The position numbers and the translations under genes are program-made. The notes under the pieces are model-generated. The model was not told the DNA's origin. It was given only the letters and a program-made list of their open reading frames with translations, and did not search any database. A stretch of DNA of 47,435 nt, from assembly GCF_019956415.1 (NCBI RefSeq), contig NZ_JAHBDK010000044.1, positions 1 through 47,435 on the forward strand, read 5' to 3'. Source of the stretch: Pseudomonas sp. GL-B-19. GTDB taxonomy: Bacteria; Pseudomonadota; Gammaproteobacteria; Pseudomonadales; Pseudomonadaceae. Below, one piece after another: positions 15,510-23,445 of this stretch; within the stretch, counting starts at the first letter, position 1, and each line of letters begins with the position of its first letter.

Positions 15510-17078
15510 TTAGGCGGGGTAACCGGTGATTTTGCGGATGCTTTGGTACAACGGCTTAAGCTGTCGATACATGCGCAGGTAGACCTCTTTGTACAGTCGC
15601 TCATAGATCTGCTGCGCCTCGGGTTGCGGCATGAAGACCGCACCGACCCGGGTCATGGCCGCCATCGCTGTGGGAAAATCCGCGTACAGCCCCAGCCCCA
15701 CCGCGCAGCAAATGGCCGCGCCCAGACCGGACGCTTCATAGACATGCGGACGCTCGGCCGGCAAGCCGAAAATGTCGGCCGTAAGCTGCATCGCGGCATC
15801 ACTCTGGGAGCCACCCCCGGCGACGCGCAAACGCTTGATGGTGACCTTCGAACGCCTCTCGATGCTCTCCATGCCCTGCCGCAAGGCATACGCCAGGCCT
15901 TCGAGGATCGCCCGGTAAATGTGCGCGCGGGTATGCACGTCGCCGAAGCCGATCATCGCGCCCTTGGCTTCCATGCCCGGCTCGCGGATACCCGGCGACC
16001 AGTAGGGTTGCAACATCAGCCCCATGGACCCCGGCGGCACGGCGTCGACCAGTGCATCGAAGAGTTGCTCAGGCTCCACGCCCAACGCTTTGGCCTGCTG
16101 CATTTCCCTCAGCCCGAACTCGTTTTTGAACCAACTGACCATCCAGTAACCGCGATAAATCATCACCTCGCAGTTGTATTGGTCCGGCACTGCAGACGGG
16201 TAAGGCGGGATCAAAGGGACGATTTCCAGGTAGCGCGACCGGGTGCTGGTGATCGTCGCTGTGGTGCCGTAGGACAGGCACACCGTGTCAGCATCGACGA
16301 CACCGGAACCCACGACTTCGCAGGCTTTGTCGGCACCCGCGGCGATCAGCGGCAGCCCCTCGGGAATGCCGGTGTGGCGGCTGGCCTCGGCGCTGATGTA
16401 ACCCAAGGTTTCACCGGGCTTGTGCAGGCTCGGCAGCTGCTCGGGACGCACCGCCAGCGCCTGCCATTTCCAGTCGCTGGGCGCGGCCCATTTCAGACGT
16501 TTGAAGTCGAACGGCAGGTAGCCGACGCAACAGCCCACGGAATCGACAAATTGCCCGCACAGGCGATGAGTGAGAAACCCCGAGAGCAGCAAAAACTTGT
16601 CGGTCGCCGCCCAGACTTCAGGTTGGTGGCGGGCGATCCAGTTGGCCTCGGCCTGGGCGCGGAAATAATCCACGGTGGCTTGCGCGCCGACCAGTTTGAA
16701 CAGCCAGCCCCACGGCCCCTTGATCCCGCCTTCGACTTCGCTCTGGCGTTGATCGAGCCACAGGATCGCCGGACGTAGCGCCTTGCCTTGGGCATCGACA
16801 TTGATCAATGTGCCGCGCTGAGTGGTCAGGGATACCCCGGCAATCTGCGAACGATCGATACCGGTTTGCTGCCACACCTGCTGGCAGGCCTCGCCCAATT
16901 TCGCCCAGTAATACTCCGGGTCCTGCTCGGCCCAGCCGGGTTGAGTCGAGTAATAGGCCTGCAACTCGACCTTGCCTTTGCCCAGCAGATTGCCCTGCAA
17001 GTCGAAGAGCAGCGCGCGCACGCTCTGGGTTCCATTGTCGATGGCCAGCAGGTAACGCTTGTTCGGGTGGTTATCCAT
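15510..17078 (-). CDS. FGGY-family carbohydrate kinase (522 aa)
   Basis: Sugar/polyol kinase of the FGGY family (two actin-like domains). Visible: the first phosphate loop DNGTQS (14-19), TTQRGT (85-90), AILWLDQR (Trp107), the catalytic-base region AAGADK (Asp250), a second phosphate loop LSYGTTA, and AGGGSQSDAAMQLTAD of the adenosine site. Compared with E. coli glycerol kinase, Arg83 and Asp245 equivalents are kept (Arg88, Asp250) but Glu84 becomes Gly89, so plain glycerol is not the obvious substrate. I use the ATG at 17078, preceded by GAGAG. It lies downstream of the glycerol-3-phosphate dehydrogenase-like gene, separated by a 204-nt gap with a second-class REP pair. Context suggests a polyol linked to glycerol phosphate chemistry. 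Confidence 0.85.
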   Translation of the reverse strand: MDNHPNKRYLLAIDNGTQSVRALLFDLQGNLLGKGKVELQAYYSTQPGWAEQDPEYYWAKLGEACQQVWQQTGIDRSQIAGVSLTTQRGTLINVDAQGKALRPAILWLDQRQSEVEGGIKGPWGWLFKLVGAQATVDYFRAQAEANWIARHQPEVWAATDKFLLLSGFLTHRLCGQFVDSVGCCVGYLPFDFKRLKWAAPSDWKWQALAVRPEQLPSLHKPGETLGYISAEASRHTGIPEGLPLIAAGADKACEVVGSGVVDADTVCLSYGTTATITSTRSRYLEIVPLIPPYPSAVPDQYNCEVMIYRGYWMVSWFKNEFGLREMQQAKALGVEPEQLFDALVDAVPPGSMGLMLQPYWSPGIREPGMEAKGAMIGFGDVHTRAHIYRAILEGLAYALRQGMESIERRSKVTIKRLRVAGGGSQSDAAMQLTADIFGLPAERPHVYEASGLGAAICCAVGLGLYADFPTAMAAMTRVGAVFMPQPEAQQIYERLYKEVYLRMYRQLKPLYQSIRKITGYPA

Positions 17079-17132
17079 GGAGCTCTCTTCAATGGGCATG
17101 GGTCGCGCACATTCCTGAATTTTTATAATCCG

Positions 17133-17280
17133 TGTAGCAGCTGTCGAGCGCAGCGAGGCTGCGTCCGAGAACATCGTTCTCGCCCTCCCTGCTCCGAGGT
17201 TTATCTGAAACACCGGGCTGGGGGTTTTGCGACTGCTTCGCAGCCGAACGCAGCCTCGCTTCGCTCGACAGCTGCTACAG
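17133..17280. repeat. REP pair of a second class
   Basis: Inverted copies of a different repeat, GTAGCAGCTGTCGAGCG at 17133-17150 and its complement with CGCAGCCTCGC at 17249-17280, share about 30 bp and flank 85 nt. It differs from the other seven REPINs. It accounts for most of the 204-nt gap between the kinase and dehydrogenase genes. Confidence 0.85.
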
Positions 17281-17282
17281 GG

Positions 17283-18887
17283 CTATGGGTGCTCAACGCG
17301 GCTGTAGGGCAAACCGTGATGGCGTTGCCACAACTCCAGGTAGCGCTGCTGCTCCTGCTGCCAACGCTCATCGTCCCAGCCCAGCCGTGGCTGGCAGAGT
17401 CGGCGTATGGCCGGCCAATAATCCTCGGCGCCACGCGGCAGCAACAGACCCAGACGGGTTCGGCGCAGCAGCAGGTCATCCAGGTGCAGGACCATTTCCG
17501 CCTCACAGGCAAAAGCCAGTTCCGCCCACAAGGTGTCAGTGGCGCCAACGCTGTCATGGCCCAGTTCCGCGATCAGTTTCGCCAGCCTCGGCAGGTCACG
17601 ACCATGCCGCCCGGCCAGGCGCCGCCACTGGCTGCCACAAAGTCCGGGGATCGTCAGCTGCGGCACGACGGCAAACACCGGCGCGGCGTCATCATTGAAG
17701 GGGCGGTCGAGCATGGTCGCGCAGGCCTTGAGCACTTCGATCGCCTGCGGGCGAAAGGTGGTCAGCTTGCCGCCGGCCAGGGTCACGCAACCCGGTTCCT
17801 GCCACAGCACATGCTCACGGGTTTCATTCGACGGCTTGCCTTGATGTTCACTCGCAGCGCTGCCCACCACCGGGCGCACACCGGACCAGGTCGACAGCAC
17901 ATCGGCCGCGACCACCTCAGCCTGGGGGAACTGCTGGGTGCAGGCCGCCAACAGATAGTCGAGTTCCTCGCTGCTGATGCTCGCGCTCTGGTCCAGATCT
18001 TCGTGATGATCGAGGTCCGTGGTGCCGACCACCGTGGCCCCCTCCCACGGAAAAACGAACACCGGTCGACGGTCGCGCTCGTGCAGGAAGGTGAAGGCTT
18101 GCGCCACTGGCAGGCGCCAACCCGGCAGCAACAAATGACTGCCACGCAACGGGCGCAACTGGCGAGGGGCATCGGGCACGCGCAAGCGCCCAGCCCAGGC
18201 GCCGGTGGCCACGGCCAACACGCGACAACGCAATTGCATTGACGCGCCACCTTCGCTGTCCTCGACCTGGACCCCGCAAACCCGTCCCTCTTCACGCAGC
18301 AATTGCTGCACGCGCGCGCTGTTGAGCACCACGGCGCCGTCGGCCCGGGCCTCGCCCAATACGCGCATCACCAGTCGGGCGTCATCGGTCAGTGCATCGA
18401 CAAAACAGGTGCCACCCAGCAGGTCATGTTCCTTCACCCCCGGCGCCAGATAACGCAGTTGTTGCGCGTCATGGAAGCGATGGCTACGCCGCCCGGCCAA
18501 CGCGTCATAGATGGACAACAAACCACCCAGCACCCGCGGTCCGGGAAAGCCGCCACGGTAATGCGGCATCATGAAACTCATCGGCTCCACCAGTCCCGGT
18601 GCTTCGTCGAGCAGGCGCTGGCGTTCGCGGACCGAATCGCGGGTCAGGCGCCACTGGCCCTTGGCGATGTACCGCAAGCCGCCATGGACCATTTTCGAGG
18701 ATCGGCTGGAGGTGCCCCAGGCGAAATCACGCTGCTCCAGCAGCAGGCAACGCCAGCCGCGGCGCGCGGCTTCGCGCAGGATACCGGCGCCGCTGATGCC
18801 GCCGCCGATGACGATCAGGTCCCAGTTTTCATCCGCCAGCGTCGGCAGCACCTGCTGTCGCCACGCGGCGTTCCAGTCCAGGCTCAT
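17283..18887 (-). CDS. FAD-dependent glycerol-3-phosphate dehydrogenase-like protein (534 aa)
   Basis: GlpD/GlpA-type flavoprotein that would oxidise glycerol 3-phosphate (or a 1-O-substituted form) to the dihydroxyacetone phosphate level, passing electrons to quinone. The FAD dinucleotide-binding loop GGGISGAG is at 28-35, followed by family landmarks SSRSSKMVHGGLRYI, a central GTTDLDHHED and STWSGVRPVVG, and a C-terminal DAO_C domain. I use the ATG at 18887 because AGGAG is 8 nt upstream; the GTG at 18896 lies directly on the Shine-Dalgarno. This places the start 5 nt after the stop of the AGPS-like gene, so the two are coupled. The genome probably has a separate glpD, so this one is likely a specialised paralogue. 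Confidence 0.85.
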   Translation of the reverse strand: MSLDWNAAWRQQVLPTLADENWDLIVIGGGISGAGILREAARRGWRCLLLEQRDFAWGTSSRSSKMVHGGLRYIAKGQWRLTRDSVRERQRLLDEAPGLVEPMSFMMPHYRGGFPGPRVLGGLLSIYDALAGRRSHRFHDAQQLRYLAPGVKEHDLLGGTCFVDALTDDARLVMRVLGEARADGAVVLNSARVQQLLREEGRVCGVQVEDSEGGASMQLRCRVLAVATGAWAGRLRVPDAPRQLRPLRGSHLLLPGWRLPVAQAFTFLHERDRRPVFVFPWEGATVVGTTDLDHHEDLDQSASISSEELDYLLAACTQQFPQAEVVAADVLSTWSGVRPVVGSAASEHQGKPSNETREHVLWQEPGCVTLAGGKLTTFRPQAIEVLKACATMLDRPFNDDAAPVFAVVPQLTIPGLCGSQWRRLAGRHGRDLPRLAKLIAELGHDSVGATDTLWAELAFACEAEMVLHLDDLLLRRTRLGLLLPRGAEDYWPAIRRLCQPRLGWDDERWQQEQQRYLELWQRHHGLPYSRVEHP

Positions 18888-18892
18888 GTCCG

Positions 18893-20488
18893 TCACTCCT
18901 GCAACAGCGTGCCAGGGTTCAGTCGCCCGGCCGGATCAAAATGCCGGCTCAATGCCTGCAAGGTGTCCATCGCCAGCGCCCCTTTCTCCCGCCGCAGGTA
19001 CGGCGCGTGGTCCTTGCCCACGCCATGCTGGTGACTGATGGTGCCGTGGTTGTCGACGATGGTCCGGCTGGCCGCCTGCTTGAGCGCCTGCCAGCGCGCC
19101 AGGGTCGCGGGGTAATCCGCCGCAGGGCGAAACACATAGGTGGTGTAGATGCTCGATCCTTCGCCGTAGACATGGGACAGGTGGGTGAAGACATGCACCC
19201 GTTCGCCTTCAGCCGCCAAGGCGTCGCGCAGGCTGCTTTCGATGAGAGTGAGCAGGTTATCGACGTTGCTCCAGTCGGTGGCGGTTTCCAGGGTGTCCAC
19301 CACATAACCGGCGTTCCACAGGTTTTCCCGCAGGTAGGGAAAACGGAAGCGGTTCTGCTCCCACTTCTTGCCGAGCAAGGTGCCGGTAAACACCCCGCCG
19401 AAAGACTTGAGGTGCTGCCGGGCCTGGCTCAGGGACAGCGCATTTTGCCGACGATTACCGGTCACGCCGAATGTCAGCAGGCATTTGCCCTCACCGGCGC
19501 CGCGCAGGGCAAGGTACTTTTCCAGCCAGGCGATCTGCTGTGGGTGACCGGCCAGGGCCAGCTGGGTTTCGGTTTCCACCGCGTTGGACAAGCGCAGCAT
19601 CGACAGCGGCACGCGCGCCTGGGCCAACTGGCGGATGGCTTGCAGTGCCTTGGGCCAATCGGGCAGAAACACCCCGTAGAAACGTTCATCAGCGGGCAGT
19701 GCGCTGACCCGCACCTTCACCTCGGAAATGATCCCGAAACGGCCCTCGCAACCCAACACCACCTCGCGCAGATCAGGACCTGCTGCCGAGGCCGGGAACG
19801 TGGCGATTTCCAAAGGCCCGGCAAAGGTTTCCAGGGTCCCGCCGGCGAACAGTTGCTCGATTCGCCCGTAACGCAACGATTGCTGGCCACTGGAACGGCT
19901 GGCGACCCAACCGCCCAGGGTCGACAGCTCCCATGACTGCGGGAAATGCCCCAGGGTGTAACCACGGGCGCGCAGCTGACTTTCCACTTGCGGCCCTGTC
20001 GCGCCGGGGCCGAAGGTGGCCAGCAGGCTCTGTTCGTCGAGGTCCAGCAGGCGATTCATGCGCGCCAGCGAAACCGTCACCACCGGCCGCGCGGAACTCG
20101 GTGGGTTGATGTGCCCGGCCACCGAGGTGCCGCCGCCATAAGGAATCAGGCACAAGTCCTGCTCATGGGCGAGGGTCAGCAACTGGCGGATCTGTTCGGC
20201 GCTCTCGGGAAAGGCCACGGCGTCGGGATAATTCCCCAGCGCACCTTCACGCAACGCCAGCCAGTCCGGCAGGCTCTGCCCCCGGGCATGCAGTAGACGA
20301 TCATGCGCATCCACGCTGAACAAGGTGTGTTCCTGCAACCGCGAGGCCGGCACGCGGACCAAGGCTGTCTCAAGCGTCGCATCGGGCAGCGTTCGACCGG
20401 CACCTAGCCGGTCAGCGAGAAACCCCGCGCCCTGGGCCGGCAGTTCGACCACCGTGGTTGCATCTCCCCAGCCGTTCCAGCGTCGCAT
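18893..20488 (-). CDS. Alkyldihydroxyacetonephosphate synthase-like flavoenzyme (531 aa)
   Basis: FAD-linked oxidase of the PCMH fold with clear similarity to alkylglycerone-phosphate synthase (AGPS), the enzyme that makes the ether bond of ether lipids from acyl-DHAP and a fatty alcohol. The FAD-binding stretch PYGGGTSVAGH is near residue 115. The C-terminus has TISHQHGVGKDHAPYL, corresponding to the AGPS active-site HHHGVG; His486 and His488 are kept while the middle His is Gln487. TTYVF supplies a Tyr in the region of the AGPS catalytic tyrosine. It is the first gene of the minus-strand cluster, divergent from the AraC-type regulator by 209 nt. A D-lactate or glycolate oxidase is less likely given the His motif and neighbours. 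Confidence 0.8.
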   Translation of the reverse strand: MRRWNGWGDATTVVELPAQGAGFLADRLGAGRTLPDATLETALVRVPASRLQEHTLFSVDAHDRLLHARGQSLPDWLALREGALGNYPDAVAFPESAEQIRQLLTLAHEQDLCLIPYGGGTSVAGHINPPSSARPVVTVSLARMNRLLDLDEQSLLATFGPGATGPQVESQLRARGYTLGHFPQSWELSTLGGWVASRSSGQQSLRYGRIEQLFAGGTLETFAGPLEIATFPASAAGPDLREVVLGCEGRFGIISEVKVRVSALPADERFYGVFLPDWPKALQAIRQLAQARVPLSMLRLSNAVETETQLALAGHPQQIAWLEKYLALRGAGEGKCLLTFGVTGNRRQNALSLSQARQHLKSFGGVFTGTLLGKKWEQNRFRFPYLRENLWNAGYVVDTLETATDWSNVDNLLTLIESSLRDALAAEGERVHVFTHLSHVYGEGSSIYTTYVFRPAADYPATLARWQALKQAASRTIVDNHGTISHQHGVGKDHAPYLRREKGALAMDTLQALSRHFDPAGRLNPGTLLQE

Positions 20489-20697
20489 GCATGTGTCCTT
20501 TTGCGGTTCTGATCAGTGATATTTCAAGCCACATACTAGTCATCCGCCCGAAAGTGTCACGGTCGCATCGGGCCAGTTCGAGTAGCCAATTGAGTCAAAC
20601 GTCGCGCAGGCATCAGCCATTTACTTTAGCCGTGGTTTCAAATTACCTTTCGGGGCATTCATCCGCGCACGCGGGCCTTGATCAAAGGAATACGATC

Positions 20698-21726
20698 ATG
20701 CAATCCCTGGGCTTCACTTCAGTTCCGCCGCTGCTCAAGTACCTGCGACATGCCGAACAACTGGGCGTGGCCATCGAGCCTGCGTTGGCGGCTGCCGGGT
20801 TGCAGGCGCAGCAGTTGAGTGACAACAGCCTGCGGTTGCCGGGTGAAGCCCATGAACGGCTGCTCGATTATTTCTGCGAACACTCGGGTGATCCGTTGTT
20901 CGGTCTCAACGCCGCGCGTTTTGTGTTACCCAACTCCTGGAGCGTGCTGGGTTACATCACCATGAACTGCGCGACACTGGGCGATGCCATGAGCCGCATC
21001 ATGCCGTTCGAGAAGCTGGTGGGCGACATGGGCGTCAGCCGCGTCGAGGTGCAGGACAGCCACGTGCACCTGATCTGGACATGCCGCTATCAACGACCGC
21101 GTATCCGCCGACACCTGGTGGAAAACGTGCTCGGCTCCTGGCTGCAATACGCGTGCTGGATCGCTGATACGCAGATGTCGCCGGCCGCTGTCTGGCTGGA
21201 ACATGCACGACCGGCTGACACGACGCTGGCGCAGTACGAGCAGTTCTTCGACTGTCCGGTACTGTTCGACCAGCCTTATTCGGCGCTGATTGTCCCGTTG
21301 CCGTATTTGCAGCTGCCCTTGCGCCAGGCCGATGCGCAATTGCTGCGCACCCTGGAAGAACATGCCATGGGGTTGATGGCGACACTGGAGGATGCGTCGC
21401 TGGAACAGCGGGTCAAAAGCATCCTGCGCCAGTTGCTCAAGGAAGGTCTGCCCCGCAAGGAGCAAGTGGCCGAGCAGCTCACCGTGTCGGTGCGTACGCT
21501 GCAACGCCAGTTGCATCAGGCCGGCACGTCGTACCAGCAGATCCTCGATGACCTGCGCCAGGAACTGGCCGAGCATTACCTGCTCAACAGCGCCTTGCCG
21601 ATTCAGGACATCGCCCAGTACCTGGGTTTCACCGAACCCCGCTCGTTTCACCGTACGTTCAAAAGCCGGCGCGGGATGCCGCCCGGCGAGTTTCGCCAAA
21701 CTCACCGGGTGCAGGATGAAAGCTGA
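20698..21726 (+). CDS. AraC-family transcriptional regulator (342 aa)
   Basis: AraC/XylS-type regulator of the OruR-like subgroup with an N-terminal ligand-binding domain of the Arabinose_bd type (about 20-210) and a C-terminal double helix-turn-helix (about 245-340: SVRTLQRQLHQAGTSYQQ and IAQYLGFTEPRSFHRTFK). I use the ATG at 20698 with AAAGGA 7 nt upstream; the longer frame from 20458 overlaps the divergent gene. Position and orientation make it the probable activator of the AGPS-like/GlpD-like/FGGY operon. The 209-nt divergent region (20489-20697) holds no other feature I can support. Confidence 0.9.
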   Translation: MQSLGFTSVPPLLKYLRHAEQLGVAIEPALAAAGLQAQQLSDNSLRLPGEAHERLLDYFCEHSGDPLFGLNAARFVLPNSWSVLGYITMNCATLGDAMSRIMPFEKLVGDMGVSRVEVQDSHVHLIWTCRYQRPRIRRHLVENVLGSWLQYACWIADTQMSPAAVWLEHARPADTTLAQYEQFFDCPVLFDQPYSALIVPLPYLQLPLRQADAQLLRTLEEHAMGLMATLEDASLEQRVKSILRQLLKEGLPRKEQVAEQLTVSVRTLQRQLHQAGTSYQQILDDLRQELAEHYLLNSALPIQDIAQYLGFTEPRSFHRTFKSRRGMPPGEFRQTHRVQDES

Positions 21727-21879
21727 AGGCTCAGAGGCTGTTTCAACGTCCTACAGTCTCCCGTCCTTCTTCCCCGTCCCAGCGGTGAAAGATCCAGTCC
21801 TCAGTCAATGACGAGGCTGACAGCGCCCCCTCATGCCACGCCGTAATGTCGTCAGCTCCATCAAAGGAGATGCATTGGC

Positions 21880-23445
21880 ATGGACGACAACACCTTACTG
21901 ACTTCTCTGGTCAGGGCCTATGGCACCGGGCAAACCAACGCTGCCCTGGTGATGTTTTTTAAAGACACACTGAAATTCACCTCGGTGTTCGATATCGCCC
22001 GCCTCACCGAAACCGAATTCCAAAAACAATTCGATGACGCCATCAAGACTGACAACACGCTCAAAGACCAAGCGTCCAGCATTGACACCGCAAAGCTCTA
22101 CGACGACGTTAAATGCCTGGCCACCCAGATCAGCCATCTGTATCTGGAACAACGAACTTCAGTCGAAACGGCACAAGATCATTGGCATCCCTTGGGCATT
22201 CGTGCGATCGAGAAAAAAGGCCCCACCTACACCCATCTGTTCAAAGAGAACTGGGACGACGCTTGCAAAAACGATTCGATTGCAGCCATCGACTCGCCGG
22301 TTGCTTACCTCAGAGCGCTGTACCGGTTTGCCTTGCAACTGGAAACCAGTGTCTCGTCATTACCGGGTGAAAAAGACAATCGAATCACGTTGGAAAAACG
22401 CCGTCCGGATCTCGCCGCACTGTCGATTGATCAGCAAAGCACCTTCACTGCGCAACCGATGCTCGGGATCGTTAATGAGACGCTGGACAAAAATATTCAG
22501 AGCGCGCTGAAGCACACCGAAGATGAGGGCAAGTCGACTTATGAAGTGCTCGCACAAAACTATTATCCCTTTGTGCTCCCCTATGAGTTTTACCATCACC
22601 AGTGCCTGCTGGGGCTGAATGGGAACAAGCCGACGCTGGGAGAGTTGAGTTACCTCGTGAGTGAATCCCTGCCTCTCACGTCGCATGACATCGCTCAGTA
22701 CGGCAAGGTGTTGAACACTGGTTCTGATCAAGCGCAGAGGCTGATGTCCGGGCTTGGCCCGAAACAGCAGGCGCTGCTGACAGAACTGCCATGGGCTGAA
22801 AGATACGTGGGGAACTATTACTACTCCCACTCGAGCATCGGCCGGATAAGAGACAGTTACTGGAAAAAAATCTATGGCATCGCACCCATTACCGTTCTGA
22901 AAAATATAGACACCTTCCTGGAGCGAACCGAACTTAAAGCCGAGCAAATGGAAGCGTTACTGGCGCAAGGTAAATACGCGCCATGCCTGTCTCTTCATTA
23001 CCTGTTGCCGGCACCTCACTCCCATCCTTTTGGAGCCCGATACGTAAACGGACCTCTCTCGGTCGATGACAGCATGGCGCTGGACAACGAGAAAAAAACC
23101 GGGGAAATCGAAAACGCGACCGAAGACCGACTCGAACGCTTGCATCGGATGATCCGTCTCCAACGCTGGCTCGCAATCCCGTTTAATCAGCTGGACACCC
23201 TGATATGCAGCGCATTTGAATCACAGCTGTCGCTCAATACCCAGCGGCAACTGGACAGTTACACCATCAGGGCCTTGGGCGTTTATCGGTATATGAGTCG
23301 CCGGTATTCCATCACGGCTGAAGAGTTCGCAGCGCTGTTGCATCACGTTTCACCTTATGCGTCCGGCGATGAGACGTCGCTGTTCGATAAGGTATCGTCG
23401 AGCAGTTTCGTGGTTGGGGCAGGCAGCGTTCACAAGACATCATGA
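21880..23445 (+). CDS. Truncated Tc toxin A-like protein (N-terminal part, 521 aa)
   Basis: Corresponds to the N-terminal ~500 residues of Tc insecticidal toxin subunit A (VRP1/SpvA-like region); full TcA proteins are about 2500 residues and form the pore and translocation channel. Family landmarks: ENWDDACKNDSIAAIDSPVA (about 122-141), ITLEKRRPDLAALSIDQQ (about 168-185), YPFVLPYEFYHHQCLLGL, RLERLHRMIRLQRWLAIPF and EEFAALLHHVSPYASGDETSLFDKV near the end (given in two parts: EEFAALLHHVSPYASG and DETSLFDKV). The frame stops 11 residues after LFDKV, where a full TcA goes on with FNSP and the rest of the shell. AAGGAG lies 10 nt before the ATG. The stop overlaps the next ATG (ATGA). By eye the region is more A+T-rich than its neighbours, which suggests acquisition. 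Whether this is a remnant or a working short carrier is open. Confidence 0.8.
   Translation: MDDNTLLTSLVRAYGTGQTNAALVMFFKDTLKFTSVFDIARLTETEFQKQFDDAIKTDNTLKDQASSIDTAKLYDDVKCLATQISHLYLEQRTSVETAQDHWHPLGIRAIEKKGPTYTHLFKENWDDACKNDSIAAIDSPVAYLRALYRFALQLETSVSSLPGEKDNRITLEKRRPDLAALSIDQQSTFTAQPMLGIVNETLDKNIQSALKHTEDEGKSTYEVLAQNYYPFVLPYEFYHHQCLLGLNGNKPTLGELSYLVSESLPLTSHDIAQYGKVLNTGSDQAQRLMSGLGPKQQALLTELPWAERYVGNYYYSHSSIGRIRDSYWKKIYGIAPITVLKNIDTFLERTELKAEQMEALLAQGKYAPCLSLHYLLPAPHSHPFGARYVNGPLSVDDSMALDNEKKTGEIENATEDRLERLHRMIRLQRWLAIPFNQLDTLICSAFESQLSLNTQRQLDSYTIRALGVYRYMSRRYSITAEEFAALLHHVSPYASGDETSLFDKVSSSSFVVGAGSVHKTS

Noticed and set aside
18888..18896. GTG start of the GlpD-like gene giving a 4-nt overlap
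   Set aside because: The Shine-Dalgarno would touch the GTG; the ATG at 18887 has correct spacing.
20489..20697. AraC operator repeats in the divergent region
   Set aside because: No direct repeat pair of convincing length could be found by eye.
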